A DNA stretch of 64,000 bases from XYB1-FULL-44-23 sp964502885 (GCA_964502885.1 CAZCXU010000001.1:95036-159035), one strand, 5' to 3'. Numbered from the stretch's first letter, positions 1 to 9,154 are shown. Notes: generated by a model from the letters alone, not told the origin. Made by a program: numbers and translations.

Positions 1-801
1 TATAAAAAGTTTTTACCTGGACCGTTAACAATAGTGTCAAAAGGAAAACACAAAGTTGCCTCCGGAGTTGAGTCAGAAAACGGATCCTTGGGAGTGAGAA
101 TTCCAGATTACGATTTTTTACTAAGATTGATTACTTCATTTGGCAAGCCGATAGTCGCAACATCTGCAAACGCCAGTTACAAGAAACGACCTTATAAGCT
201 GGATGATGTTTTTGAAAATATTTCCCAGGACCAAAAACAACTGATTGATTTGGCTATCGATGCAGGGGAGTTGCCACACAATGAACCGTCTACCGTAGTG
301 GATACGACTTTGGACGATGCAACAATACTTCGACAAGGAGAGATCAGATTTTCAGAGGAAAACAGAGTAATAAGCCGAAGCGAAGAGAACACCCAGAATA
401 TTGGCAAGGAATTGTGGCAGAAGTACGAACACTTTTTGCATCAGCGAGCAATCGTATTTGCCCTTTCAGGAGAAATGGGGGCGGGAAAAACGCAACTCAC
501 AAAAGGGATAGCCAAAGCGATGGGAATTACTGACACAGTTGTCTCCCCCACTTTTAGTCTGGAAATCGAATATGACAACTTGGTTCACATAGATGCCTGG
601 AGAATTGAGAACGAGAAAGAAGTTGAACAAATGGGTTATGTAAAGCGAATTTCGGAAAAGAGCGTCATAGTGATCGAGTGGGCCGAAAAAATCGGAAACT
701 TAATTCGCAGATATGATGATGATGCGATTGTGGTTTGGATAAAGATCAAATATGGATTCAGCGAGAATGAACGAATTATCTCCTGGGGGGTTGAGGCTTA
801 A
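1..801 (+). CDS. TsaC/Sua5-TsaE fusion protein, 5' truncated by window edge
   Basis: The reading frame is open from base 1, so the gene starts upstream of the window. The first ~120 residues are the C-terminal part of a YrdC/Sua5 (TsaC) threonylcarbamoyl-AMP synthase: KKFLPGPLTIV at the very start, then a TSANAS motif. The rest is TsaE, the ATPase that drives t6A37 formation, with Walker A GEMGAGKT and the PTF and IEWAEK motifs of that family. TsaC and TsaE are normally separate proteins, so this is a fusion of two enzymes of one pathway. tsaD follows one base after the stop codon (TAA at 799-801, ATG at 803). No TsaB is seen in the window. The family calls are firm; the functional benefit of the fusion is inferred. 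Confidence 0.88.
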   Translation, partial: YKKFLPGPLTIVSKGKHKVASGVESENGSLGVRIPDYDFLLRLITSFGKPIVATSANASYKKRPYKLDDVFENISQDQKQLIDLAIDAGELPHNEPSTVVDTTLDDATILRQGEIRFSEENRVISRSEENTQNIGKELWQKYEHFLHQRAIVFALSGEMGAGKTQLTKGIAKAMGITDTVVSPTFSLEIEYDNLVHIDAWRIENEKEVEQMGYVKRISEKSVIVIEWAEKIGNLIRRYDDDAIVVWIKIKYGFSENERIISWGVEA

Positions 802-802
802 G

Positions 803-1855
803 ATGAAAACGGCTGAACTAATATTGGCTATTGATACATCGTGTGATGAAACAGCTGTATCTGTAACATGTGGCACAAATGTACTTGCAAACATAGTCTG
901 GTCTCAGGCGCAGCAACACGCGGAATTTGGCGGAGTGATGCCATCGCTGGCGAAACGGATGCACGCAGAGCGCATCACTGAAGTAACACAAAAAGCTCTG
1001 GGCCGGGCAGGTATAGACAAAAGAGAAATTGACTGTGTGGCGGTCACTACTGGGCCGGGCCTGGCCATTGCGCTGGAGGTAGGAATTCTGGCCGCAAAAA
1101 CCATTTCTAATGAACTCGGAATACCCTTACTGGCGATAAATCACATAGAAGGACATCTATTGAGCAACCTGGCTGTGCCACGCAATAAACCCGCAACCTC
1201 TTTTGAATTTCCAGCATTAGGACTGGTCATTTCCGGGGGACACACAGAATTAGTACATATTAGGAAATTTGGGCAATATCAAATTCTTGCCCAAACGCAA
1301 GATGACGCACTAGGAGAGGCGCTCGACAAAGCAGCCCGAATGTTGGGATTGGGATATCCGGGTGGAGCTGTTTTGGAAAAGATGGCAAAGTTTGGAGATC
1401 CAAAGGCTTATTCCCTGCCATTACCTATGGCGAGGCAGAGAAATTTTGAGGCGTTTAGTTATTCCGGACTAAAAACAGCTTTTTTCAGGTTAACCAATGA
1501 AATCGGAACTAAGAGCTCAACGAGACAACAAACATACAACCTGGCGGCTACTTTTCAAAATCGCGCCTTTCAGCACCTTGAAAAAGTTTGTAGCGCTCAA
1601 ATAGAAAGACTTGGCAATGAAAAGCCAAAATACTTGTGGGTCGGTGGAGGGGTGGCAGCAAATGCTTTACTGCGCAAAAGACTTAGAAGAATGGCAGAAG
1701 ACTTTGGACTAAAGACCAGATTCCCCTATTCAAAAAAACTGATCGGCGATAATGCGGCAATGATAGGTGTTGCCGCTTATTTACGCCGCACTGCTGGCAT
1801 TGATGACAATATTATCCAACCAGACAGACGACCGAGATGGACGATTGGAAGCTAA
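803..1855 (+). CDS. tsaD: tRNA N6-adenosine threonylcarbamoyltransferase TsaD
   Basis: TsaD transfers the threonylcarbamoyl group to A37 of ANN-decoding tRNAs. The protein (350 residues from ATG 803) begins with the ASKHA phosphate loop (ILAIDTSCDETAVSV), carries the metal-binding HxxGH motif as NHIEGHLL, SGGHTEL in the middle and GDNAAMIGVAAY near the end, at normal family length. An upstream in-frame start at 752 would run 50 bases into the previous gene. ATG 803 gives the canonical N-terminus, so it is preferred. It is transcribed with the TsaC-TsaE fusion and precedes the T-box leader of valS. Confidence 0.95.
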   Translation: MKTAELILAIDTSCDETAVSVTCGTNVLANIVWSQAQQHAEFGGVMPSLAKRMHAERITEVTQKALGRAGIDKREIDCVAVTTGPGLAIALEVGILAAKTISNELGIPLLAINHIEGHLLSNLAVPRNKPATSFEFPALGLVISGGHTELVHIRKFGQYQILAQTQDDALGEALDKAARMLGLGYPGGAVLEKMAKFGDPKAYSLPLPMARQRNFEAFSYSGLKTAFFRLTNEIGTKSSTRQQTYNLAATFQNRAFQHLEKVCSAQIERLGNEKPKYLWVGGGVAANALLRKRLRRMAEDFGLKTRFPYSKKLIGDNAAMIGVAAYLRRTAGIDDNIIQPDRRPRWTIGS

Positions 1856-1861
1856 GGCTCT

Positions 1862-2024
1862 ATAATGATGGCAGTATTGACAATTGAGCGGACCAGTCAC
1901 CCGCGAGTCACGCCGAAGAACAGGGTCAACAATGTCTCTAAGTAGAACGGCACAACGAGAAGTAAATAAGGTGGTACCACGAGATCCCGCTCGTCCTTAT
2001 AATGTTGAGGAAGCGGGTTTTTTG
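1862..2024 (+). promoter_or_regulatory. T-box riboswitch leader of valS
   Basis: The spacer between tsaD and valS carries a near-canonical T-box: AATAAGGTGGTACCACGAG at 1965-1983, whose UGGU bulge (1972-1975) would pair with the ACCA end of uncharged tRNA-Val. ATAAGG (1967-1971 region) can pair with CCTTAT (1995-2000) to form the antiterminator, mutually exclusive with the terminator at 1986-2023. Upstream, ATTGAC near 1878 and GTCAACAAT near 1925 can form a short stem I; a GTC followed by A (about 1925-1928) is a plausible valine specifier. The antiterminator/terminator is seen directly. The specifier assignment is tentative because stem I looks shorter than in Firmicutes. Confidence 0.85.
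1986..2023 (+). terminator. T-box-controlled intrinsic terminator before valS
   Basis: CCCGCT (1986-1991) pairs with AGCGGG (2012-2017), extended by TCCT/AGGA across a small bulge, and six T residues follow (2018-2023). It overlaps the 3' half of the antiterminator, as in transcriptional T-boxes. The valS ATG lies 7 bases downstream. Confidence 0.85.
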
Positions 2025-2030
2025 TGAAAT

Positions 2031-4277
2031 ATGGACAAAGCATACGACCACAAAAAATATGAGGACCAAATCTATGAGATGTGGGAGACTAGTGGGGCAT
2101 TTAAACCTGCAGCAACCGGAACTCCATATACAGTTCTAATGCCCCCACCAAACGCAAATGCATCCCTGCACGCCGGCCATGCGATGTATACCATTGATGA
2201 CATTGTTACCAGGTGGAAAAGAATGCAGGGCTACTCGACGGTGTGGATTCCAGGAATGGATCATGCAGGGTTTGAGACGCAGTTTGTTTATGAAAAGAAC
2301 CTGGCTAAAGAAGGTAAATCGAGATTGAATTTTGACCGGAAAACCCTATATAACAACATCTTCCAGTTTGTAAAAAACAATTCGGGTTTGATATACAAAC
2401 AGTTTCGGAAACTAGGGTTATCCGCTGATTGGGACCGCAGCGTATTTACTCTAGACAGACGTGTAGTCGAACGGGTTTATGAAACTTTTAGACGGATGGA
2501 AAGAGAGGGTAAGGTTTACAGGGACAACTACATGGTGAACTATTGCACACACTGCGGAACTTCCCTGTCTGAACTCGAAGTTGATCACGAGGAAAGAGTG
2601 GATCCGCTGTACTACTTAAGGTACGGCCCTTTTGTGTTGGCCACAGTAAGGCCGGAAACAAAGTTTGGAGATACAGCTGTGGCGGTTCATCCGGGCGACA
2701 ACAGGTATACAAGTCTGGTAGGTAAGGAGATTGAAGTGGATGGGTTGATTGGAAAATTCAAGGTGAAAGTGATTGCAGATGAAGCTGTTGATCGGGAGTT
2801 TGGAACAGGAGCAGTAAAAGTAACCCCAGCACATGACCCGACTGATTTTGAGATGGGGAAACGTCACAATCTGGAAATAAAACAGGTAATTGGTCTTGAT
2901 GGGCGATTAAACGAAAAGTCTGGTAAATATGCGGGTTTGAAAGTAGCTGAGGCGAGAAAGGCTGTTGTTGCGGATTTGCAGAGTGCTGGCTTACTGGAAA
3001 AAGTTGATGAGAATTACAAACACGCGGTATCCATTTGCTACAAGTGTAAAAGAACGCTCGAACCCACAATCATCCCTAACTGGTTTGTACGCATAAACGA
3101 TTTGAAAAAACCAGTTATTGAAGCAGTAAATCGTGATGAGGTGAGGTTTTTTCCTAAGAAATTTAAGAGATTAATGTTGGACTGGTTAAAGAGAATGCAC
3201 GACTGGCCCATCAGCCGGCAAATTGTCTGGGGAATTCGGATTCCGGTGTGGTATGAGTTGGATTTTCAAAAAGAAAATATTTGGGCGGGATGGCTGGATA
3301 AAGAGGGAAAGTTTCAACAATCATCTGTTAGTCATGCTCTGAAACAGGGCACTCCCCTATCGGAAATTGTGGACGGGCTGCAATGGATCAGAACCAGCAC
3401 AGGAGAGTCGGCCCCCAGATATGTGGTTTCAGAGGAGAAACCCGCGGACGGAAAAATATATTTGCCGGAGACAGACACCTTTGACACCTGGTTTTCCTCC
3501 AGCCAATGGCCACTAGTAACCCTGGATGAACATGAGTTTGCCACAAGATTCCCTTCCGATTTCATGGGCACATTGGAGGATATACTCCCCTTTTGGATTT
3601 CACGAATGATTTTGTTTGGAGAATATGTGAAACAAGGTGTTCCATTTAAACAGGTGTACTTGTGGTCAAAAGTGACTGATAGCAAGGGGCAAAAAATGAG
3701 CAAAAGCAAAGGAAATGTGGTCAATCCGGTTGATTTTATTGATAAATACGGAGCTGATGCGGTAAGAATGGCTCTTGTTTTTGGTGTCGCTCCAGGGAGC
3801 TCAATCCCCTTTTCCGAAGGCAAAATTAGGGGCATGCGTAATTTTGCTAATAAACTTTGGAATGTGGCACGGTTTGTCTTTACGACTATTCAGGATACTG
3901 CTCAAGGAGAAGCAATTTCCAACGAAGTACAAGAATCTTTGAATAGCCGTCTGGAGACAATTAGACAAAAGTCGGAGCTGGTTCAAAAAAAGGTCTCATT
4001 AAGTTTAGAGCACCTACGTTTCAATGATGCTGCAGAATATATCTATGAATACGCCTGGCACGAATTCGCTGACAAAGATTTGGAATTTATAAAGACAAGA
4101 ATTAATTCTGGAGCACGAGTAAATGGCAGGTCAAAAAAGGATCTTACGGCTGCATTAATCAATATTCTGACAAGTGTTCACCCGTTAATGCCGTTTGTTT
4201 CAGAGGCAATCTGGCAGGAGGGTATCAGACAAAATCTATCAGGATTTACAGGAATGCTAATAAGAAAAGTCTGGTAG
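2031..4277 (+). CDS. valS: Valyl-tRNA synthetase
   Basis: Class I aminoacyl-tRNA synthetase charging tRNA-Val. The HIGH-type motif is HAGH (residues ~47-50), the ValRS-like PGMDHAG follows, the editing (CP1) domain contains TVRPETKFGDTAVAV and GTGAVKVTPAHDPTDFE, a zinc-type CTHC / CYKC pair is present, and KMSKSKGNVV marks the catalytic loop. At 748 residues it is shorter than typical ValRS (about 880-950); the C-terminal anticodon-binding domain is compact and the C-terminal coiled-coil arm is absent. The T-box leader immediately upstream supports valine specificity. Translation begins right after the terminator T-run without an evident Shine-Dalgarno. Confidence 0.93.
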   Translation: MDKAYDHKKYEDQIYEMWETSGAFKPAATGTPYTVLMPPPNANASLHAGHAMYTIDDIVTRWKRMQGYSTVWIPGMDHAGFETQFVYEKNLAKEGKSRLNFDRKTLYNNIFQFVKNNSGLIYKQFRKLGLSADWDRSVFTLDRRVVERVYETFRRMEREGKVYRDNYMVNYCTHCGTSLSELEVDHEERVDPLYYLRYGPFVLATVRPETKFGDTAVAVHPGDNRYTSLVGKEIEVDGLIGKFKVKVIADEAVDREFGTGAVKVTPAHDPTDFEMGKRHNLEIKQVIGLDGRLNEKSGKYAGLKVAEARKAVVADLQSAGLLEKVDENYKHAVSICYKCKRTLEPTIIPNWFVRINDLKKPVIEAVNRDEVRFFPKKFKRLMLDWLKRMHDWPISRQIVWGIRIPVWYELDFQKENIWAGWLDKEGKFQQSSVSHALKQGTPLSEIVDGLQWIRTSTGESAPRYVVSEEKPADGKIYLPETDTFDTWFSSSQWPLVTLDEHEFATRFPSDFMGTLEDILPFWISRMILFGEYVKQGVPFKQVYLWSKVTDSKGQKMSKSKGNVVNPVDFIDKYGADAVRMALVFGVAPGSSIPFSEGKIRGMRNFANKLWNVARFVFTTIQDTAQGEAISNEVQESLNSRLETIRQKSELVQKKVSLSLEHLRFNDAAEYIYEYAWHEFADKDLEFIKTRINSGARVNGRSKKDLTAALINILTSVHPLMPFVSEAIWQEGIRQNLSGFTGMLIRKVW

Positions 4278-4304
4278 GGAAGAAGGCTGATTTGGAGAGG
4301 ATTA

Positions 4305-4982
4305 TTATTCCGGTTTTTCGGCTTCTTTCGTTTGTTCGGTGTTCTTTTCGGGGGCTCCATCTTCGATGGGGGCAACTTCTCCCTCGGCAGGTGTCACGGA
4401 CGGAACAATCTCTTCTTTGGCTAAGGCTTCGATCTGCACTATGGTGTTTTCCGGACTTGTCACAATCTTCAAGCGTGTAGTGTCGAGACTGAGGTCTCCT
4501 ACAGTAATATGAGAGCCTACCTCAGCAAGACTGGAAACATCGACTTGAATATTCTCAGGCATATCCGCAGGTAAGGCTTCGATCTCTACTTCATGCAGTT
4601 GCTGAACCATAATTCCCAACTTGTCTTTTTCTGCCAAAGACTCCCCCACGAGGACAATCTGAACAGGGGCAGTAACCTTTTGCTTAAGATCTACCTGATG
4701 AAATGCAACATGAAGGACATCCGAAGTCACAGGGTCTCGTGACACCTGACTTACAAAAACAGGTCTGGGATCTTTTTCGGAATCAATATGCAAATAAGCC
4801 AAACTTGACTCCCCCACTTTGGCATAAAAAGCGGCAAACTCCTTAGTGTTTACCTGGATGTCCAAGCTGGTTATTTTGTTCCCAAAAACATTAGCTGGAA
4901 CTGTACCACCTAAACGAAGACGTTTTACTTTTCGACCGACAAGTTCCCTTTTTTGGCAATTAAGATAGTGTTTTTCGGCCAT
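4305..4982 (-). CDS. rplY: 50S ribosomal protein L25 (CTC form)
   Basis: L25 binds 5S rRNA. The 225-residue protein has the two-domain TL5/CTC layout: an L25 domain (VPANVFGNK ... HVAFHQVDLKQKVTAPVQIVLVG in two parts) followed by the beta-rich CTC domain (ADMPENIQVDVSSL, VGDLSLD). The last ~35 residues are an acidic, glutamate- and proline-rich tail, common in CTC-type proteins. It converges with valS and lies just downstream of the DUF4012-like gene on the same strand. Confidence 0.93.
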   Translation of the reverse strand: MAEKHYLNCQKRELVGRKVKRLRLGGTVPANVFGNKITSLDIQVNTKEFAAFYAKVGESSLAYLHIDSEKDPRPVFVSQVSRDPVTSDVLHVAFHQVDLKQKVTAPVQIVLVGESLAEKDKLGIMVQQLHEVEIEALPADMPENIQVDVSSLAEVGSHITVGDLSLDTTRLKIVTSPENTIVQIEALAKEEIVPSVTPAEGEVAPIEDGAPEKNTEQTKEAEKPE

Positions 4983-4986
4983 ATAC

Positions 4987-7086
4987 TCAGTTATTCAAGA
5001 TGAAATCAATGCTAAGCCTTAGTGGCTTTGAGCTCTGCGTATTATAACTGAGCTCGCCTGCTCTAGCAACTACAGGCGGATAATAGGTTGTCGAGTGCCA
5101 ACTTGGAGGAAAATTTATCGTGGAAGTCAAACGAGAAGTTGATCCTGGCTGATTTAGGAAATGAAGGAGGTAAGTAAATCTGGCAGAAACAGAACTTTTT
5201 TCCTCAAATTGAAGTTGGAACTCTGTGATTGCGTCAAGTTTTGGAATCTTAAACCCAAGCAGACTGATTCCTGACTGAAAATCTGGCTGGGAAACACTAA
5301 TTGGCCAGGCAACTGACCCTGTGAATGATTTTTTAATACTAATATTTTTTGATACTAACACCCAGAAGTACTCATCTCCCAATGCCTTGGACAGGCGGAA
5401 GTTGAGGGAGTGGGTAATCCCCCCACCGGGCAACAGTACAGTTTCCAAATGATAGTTTGGCGCCATTACTTCAGAAGATGTGGATGTAACTGATGGATAA
5501 ATTACCGAACTAGCACAAGGAAGATGAGAGGTGCAAATTGGCATCGCGACTCCCCCACTCCAATTTATGTGTTGTAAAAGTGTGTCGCTGACGGATTGGT
5601 AGGAAATCAGGATGTGCCGGTTTTCTACCTGTCTGAATAAATAAACCAGGTCTGACATAGTGTCGGGTGTTCCAGTATTTAAATTTGTAAGTTTCTGCCA
5701 ATCCCCCTCAGACAAAGAGAATACAAGGTCGGGGGACCAATTTTGAGATTTCTCAACAAACCAGGCGGCATACCTGGCTGAGAGATGAAAATCCGGTGAG
5801 TAATTATGATTGGAAAAATTCCAGATGTTTTTTTCGTAGATATCCTGAAATCCAGCTGGGCTTTGAATCAGGCCATCGATAGACTCAGCTATTTGTTGGG
5901 GAGTTTTTTCACTTATGACTGAAATGCGGCCAGACATGATTTGCAGTAATTTCAACGACTTTACGATTCCCCCATCTGATGACATGCTGGGGTTTTCTTT
6001 TATAAGAGCTAAGACATTAATCGGCCGAGATCCGTCAATAATTTGTTGATACGAATTTCCAAGATACACCAACTTACCTATATACGAGAGTATCTCTTTT
6101 GTAGTTATTTTGACTGACTGCAGACTGGAACTGCTTGAATTGAGCGATGAAACTGTCGAAAGTTTTTCCTGAAAATCTGCAAATGCTGTACGAGCATGTA
6201 GTAACTGGCTCATAAGTGTCTGAGAATTGAATGATTGATTAGTAGCAGCTTGATTGACTTCTCTGATTGACAAATAGGATTGGCTTAATAGGTCAGACAG
6301 GTTTTGCGCTAGCGACAATGGGAGTGGGTAGTTAAACATCATAGAGAAAAACGGGGAAAGGCCTGACGCTTTTATTAAAGGCCATGATGTTTTTTGGGCC
6401 ACCGCAGACAACTTGAGAGCAGATCCAAAATCTGTTTTTGCATAATCGCTCAATGCGAAACCCAAAACAACCTGAAGTGACACTGTGTAGACAAGCAATA
6501 GCAATACGAAAACAACAAACGACCGAATTATTATTTTTGACCAAGAAATAAATATGTTATGTCTGCGAGGTTTTTCATAAAGTCTTTTTACGAGTACCGG
6601 TGATGCCTTAGATGGGGCAGGAAGTTGTGTCAGGTTGTGCAAATTCTTTTTCAACAATAGCAGCAAAGAGTCCGGAAGTGGATTGTCTGCCGGCACCGGC
6701 ACCACTTCAAACCGCAACGGATACCTGCGGGCAAACTGAGCTACAAACTGAATCGCTGTCTGGACCATATGAGTGGTGGTGCTTTCAACTACCAAAATCA
6801 ATTTGGCGTTTTGAGAAACAGCTCCAACGAGTAGGTGATGCAAATATGAAGTGCAGTATATTGACTGATTCAATGAGGGAGGACCAAACCCAACAAAATG
6901 ATAGATGCACGAGAGGTGCAGGGGTGTCTGATTTGGAGATGTGCTGCCGATTTCACTGTGAACCTGAATTGTCTGAAGACAGGAAAATTGTACTGCAAGG
7001 TTTTTTGAAAGTTGAGTGACCTCACCAGATATGAGGACTGAATAACGGTTTGTAACTTCATTTGCAACTAATAAATTCTTATGCAT
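4987..7086 (-). CDS. Membrane-anchored DUF4012-like surface protein with N-terminal nucleotide-fold-like domain
   Basis: A large single-pass membrane protein. The first ~170 residues have a pattern reminiscent of an NAD(P)-binding sugar epimerase (a D/H-x-V-G-F stretch followed by AKLILVVES), but the glycine-rich loop is not evident, so any such domain would be degenerate. One hydrophobic helix follows (about residues 190-215, IIRSFVVFVLLLLVYTV). The remaining ~480 residues are predicted extracellular and end in a beta-rich domain resembling the C-terminus of the DUF4012 protein at 56162-57595. ATG 7086 is chosen over TTG 7122 because a strong promoter would place the transcript start at this ATG. 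Function unknown; likely cell-surface. Confidence 0.6.
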   Translation of the reverse strand: MHKNLLVANEVTNRYSVLISGEVTQLSKNLAVQFSCLQTIQVHSEIGSTSPNQTPLHLSCIYHFVGFGPPSLNQSIYCTSYLHHLLVGAVSQNAKLILVVESTTTHMVQTAIQFVAQFARRYPLRFEVVPVPADNPLPDSLLLLLKKNLHNLTQLPAPSKASPVLVKRLYEKPRRHNIFISWSKIIIRSFVVFVLLLLVYTVSLQVVLGFALSDYAKTDFGSALKLSAVAQKTSWPLIKASGLSPFFSMMFNYPLPLSLAQNLSDLLSQSYLSIREVNQAATNQSFNSQTLMSQLLHARTAFADFQEKLSTVSSLNSSSSSLQSVKITTKEILSYIGKLVYLGNSYQQIIDGSRPINVLALIKENPSMSSDGGIVKSLKLLQIMSGRISVISEKTPQQIAESIDGLIQSPAGFQDIYEKNIWNFSNHNYSPDFHLSARYAAWFVEKSQNWSPDLVFSLSEGDWQKLTNLNTGTPDTMSDLVYLFRQVENRHILISYQSVSDTLLQHINWSGGVAMPICTSHLPCASSVIYPSVTSTSSEVMAPNYHLETVLLPGGGITHSLNFRLSKALGDEYFWVLVSKNISIKKSFTGSVAWPISVSQPDFQSGISLLGFKIPKLDAITEFQLQFEEKSSVSARFTYLLHFLNQPGSTSRLTSTINFPPSWHSTTYYPPVVARAGELSYNTQSSKPLRLSIDFILNN

Positions 7087-7092
7087 TTGTTT

Positions 7093-7122
7093 ATTTATAG
7101 CGGGCCATGAAGCGAGGTGCAA
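7093..7122 (-). promoter_or_regulatory. Sigma-70 promoter giving a leaderless transcript
   Basis: On the minus strand TTGCAC (7117-7122), a 17-base spacer and TATAAAT (7093-7099) are followed by the ATG at 7086 with 7 bases between TATAAA and ATG. The expected start point coincides with the first base of the ATG. Confidence 0.75.
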
Positions 7123-7127
7123 CAGAT

Positions 7128-7257
7128 ATGCGGGAAAATGCTAGTTAACAATATCTGTGTACTTACACATAATTTATACCTGATACTTACAGTATTTCGA
7201 GGCTAAACTTTTCTTGTTAATGTAAGTACATCAAAAACATGAAAATTCCCGCAAGTT
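7128..7257. repeat. Intergenic inverted repeats
   Basis: The gap between rnhA and the DUF4012-like gene holds GCGGGAA (near 7130) and its complement TTCCCGC (near 7247), TGTACTTACA (near 7157) with its exact inverse TGTAAGTACA (near 7221), and a further TACTTACA copy between them. No open frame is evident. They may be operator sites or RNA stems; which is unknown. Confidence 0.4.
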
Positions 7258-7288
7258 TAATTCGAACTTACCAAATCATTTTGTCAAT

Positions 7289-7720
7289 CTAATTCGCGTC
7301 TAAACATCGGTTTACCAAAGCATCCGGGGCGAAATTCTGTTCACGGGGAATATGGTTAAAACTGACCTGAACATGATGTCTTGTAGAAAGGGAATTCAGC
7401 TGGCTTTTGACTTGGGACGCTAGTTGCTGCAATGAATGATCTTTGATGCGATAAACCCCATTTAATTGGTTAACTATCAATTGCGAATCCAAATAAATTG
7501 AAATGTGTGAAACAGGATTTCCCGGTAGAGCAGTGGCCAACCAAGACAGAGCAAGGAGTACGCCGCGATACTCGGCTTGATTGTTGGTAGTTGTACCCAA
7601 ATATTGATAGTCACTGAAAATGACTTTTCCGGAGATGTTGGCGGCAACAAAAGCACAGGCTGATGGGCCAGGGTTCCCTCTGGATCCACCATCACAATTT
7701 ATGGCGATGTGTCCATTCAT
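7289..7720 (-). CDS. rnhA: Ribonuclease HI family protein
   Basis: RNase HI cleaves RNA in RNA-DNA hybrids. All four acidic catalytic positions can be placed: NCDGGSRGNPGP (D ~9), NNQAEYRG (E ~49), YLDSQLIVNQLNG (D ~77) and PREQNFAPDALVN (D ~132). At 143 residues it is full length. The form resembles the short type seen in Gram-positive and archaeal-like RNase HI rather than E. coli RnhA (no basic handle). It is on the minus strand, 104 bases downstream of the O-antigen-ligase-like gene. Confidence 0.9.
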   Translation of the reverse strand: MNGHIAINCDGGSRGNPGPSACAFVAANISGKVIFSDYQYLGTTTNNQAEYRGVLLALSWLATALPGNPVSHISIYLDSQLIVNQLNGVYRIKDHSLQQLASQVKSQLNSLSTRHHVQVSFNHIPREQNFAPDALVNRCLDAN

Positions 7721-7824
7721 AGATTTTTCGGCGATCGTACAGTCTCGCTGTGTTTTTTCTGTCGAGATAATATTTTTGATTTTATATTAAAGAGTCAATA
7801 TATACTGGTCGAAATGTTATTTTG

Positions 7825-9051
7825 TTATCGGTTAGCTGTTTTAATAGTTTCCTGCTGTTTTGAACCCACGACAGATAAGCCTGTCAGAATCATAATTAAA
7901 AGAAAATTTTGATGTGAGGTTAACCAATAGTGATCAAAAAATCCACTAAAAAGGATGAATGTCCAAGAAAAAAGGTGGTTGACAGATAAATTGTGCATCA
8001 GCTTCGCGATGCCCCAGCATAAAGTGACTATCACCACCAGAAATGGAATAACCCCCAATTCAGTGATTAGCAGTAGATAAGTGTTGTGTATAGGCTGCGA
8101 GGACACAGCGTAAATATTTGGGAAGGAATTGATTGACACATAGACGTAAGCCCCCAGTCCAGTCCCCCAAACAGGATATTTATTTATCAGGTTTTGCCAA
8201 ATAGGAAGCTGATTTAGGCGACCAGATAATGATAGCGGGCGAAGCTGAATCCAAACTTGAACAATAAGACCCAAAACAATCATGCAGACAAAAAGCAATT
8301 TGGGACGATGTGTGCATGTTAACAAACAAAACGATAATAATGCCGCCACCACCGTACCAAATGACCCAGTCAAAAAAATCGCCAACAGACCCAGCAGAAT
8401 AACAAAATGAGTAAACCCTTTTTTTTGAACCGAATGTGTGTGTTTAGGAAAAAGTAACATCAAGCAGACAGCCAAAAAGCCGGCCAGGGCGTTTGGATGG
8501 GGAAATGTGGCGTAAGATCGAAGATGTGTACCAAAGTACGGGAGTGTATGTTTGGCGACTGCTGAGGAGGATAATGACAAAGGTCGTTCTCCCAGATAAT
8601 AGAGAAGTCCACCCACTTCACCAGACAAGTAGAACTGAGAGACTGACAATAAAGATAACCAAAGTACTGTAAAGGGCAAGATGCGGAAAAATACTTTTGA
8701 AAAATAATCCGCAGAAAGCACATAGGAATATATAAAGCATAAATACAGGAAAAATATTGTTACCTTGTACAGAGATAACAGAGGCACTCTTGATGTGTTT
8801 AATACAAATAGCAGGATAGCGATGAACAGTAAAACCACGACTCGAAATCTTTGACGGAAAAAAGTGGGATTACGAGGTAGTCGAATTAAGAGAATTAGCA
8901 TAACCAAAAGATCGACAAAGTAGATAGCAGGCGAGAGATAATCTACCGGAAGGCCGAATGGATGCGAAAAATTTGGCCATAAGTGATAAGCCAACTGAGA
9001 AGGAAAAATCAGAACAAAAAGACCAAACAGAAATCGCTCTAGTTTATACAT
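7825..9051 (-). CDS. O-antigen ligase / polymerase-like membrane protein
   Basis: A 408-residue protein with about ten to twelve hydrophobic helices. The Wzy_C / O-antigen ligase signature is present: FPHPNALAGFL in a mid helix, a large loop with PVWGTGLGAYVYV, then PIHNTYLLLITELG. Members join or polymerise glycans on undecaprenyl or lipid carriers at the outer face of the membrane. The exact acceptor cannot be read from sequence. A TATAAT-like -10 lies 10 bases upstream of the ATG. Confidence 0.78.
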   Translation of the reverse strand: MYKLERFLFGLFVLIFPSQLAYHLWPNFSHPFGLPVDYLSPAIYFVDLLVMLILLIRLPRNPTFFRQRFRVVVLLFIAILLFVLNTSRVPLLSLYKVTIFFLYLCFIYSYVLSADYFSKVFFRILPFTVLWLSLLSVSQFYLSGEVGGLLYYLGERPLSLSSSAVAKHTLPYFGTHLRSYATFPHPNALAGFLAVCLMLLFPKHTHSVQKKGFTHFVILLGLLAIFLTGSFGTVVAALLSFCLLTCTHRPKLLFVCMIVLGLIVQVWIQLRPLSLSGRLNQLPIWQNLINKYPVWGTGLGAYVYVSINSFPNIYAVSSQPIHNTYLLLITELGVIPFLVVIVTLCWGIAKLMHNLSVNHLFSWTFILFSGFFDHYWLTSHQNFLLIMILTGLSVVGSKQQETIKTANR

Positions 9052-9067
9052 GAATAGGCCGATTATA

Positions 9068-9145
9068 TAGTCATGTCAAAACAGAATGACTACATATCTT
9101 ACACAAAACGAAAATTTTGTTTTGTGGTCGCTATAGTCTGAGAGG
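9068..9145. repeat. Copy 1 of a promoter-region element shared with the rpmH-dnaA gap
   Basis: From TGTCAAAA (about 9075) to TCGCTAT (about 9135) this spacer resembles 11125-11190 upstream of rpmH, sharing TGTCAAAA, AGAAT, ATAT-TTA and a TTTGTG-TCGCTAT block. It lies upstream of the O-antigen-ligase-like gene as the other copy lies upstream of rpmH. It also contains ACAAAAC/GTTTTGT, an 7-8 bp hairpin arm pair. Confidence 0.5.
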
Positions 9146-9154
9146 AAAAAACCA

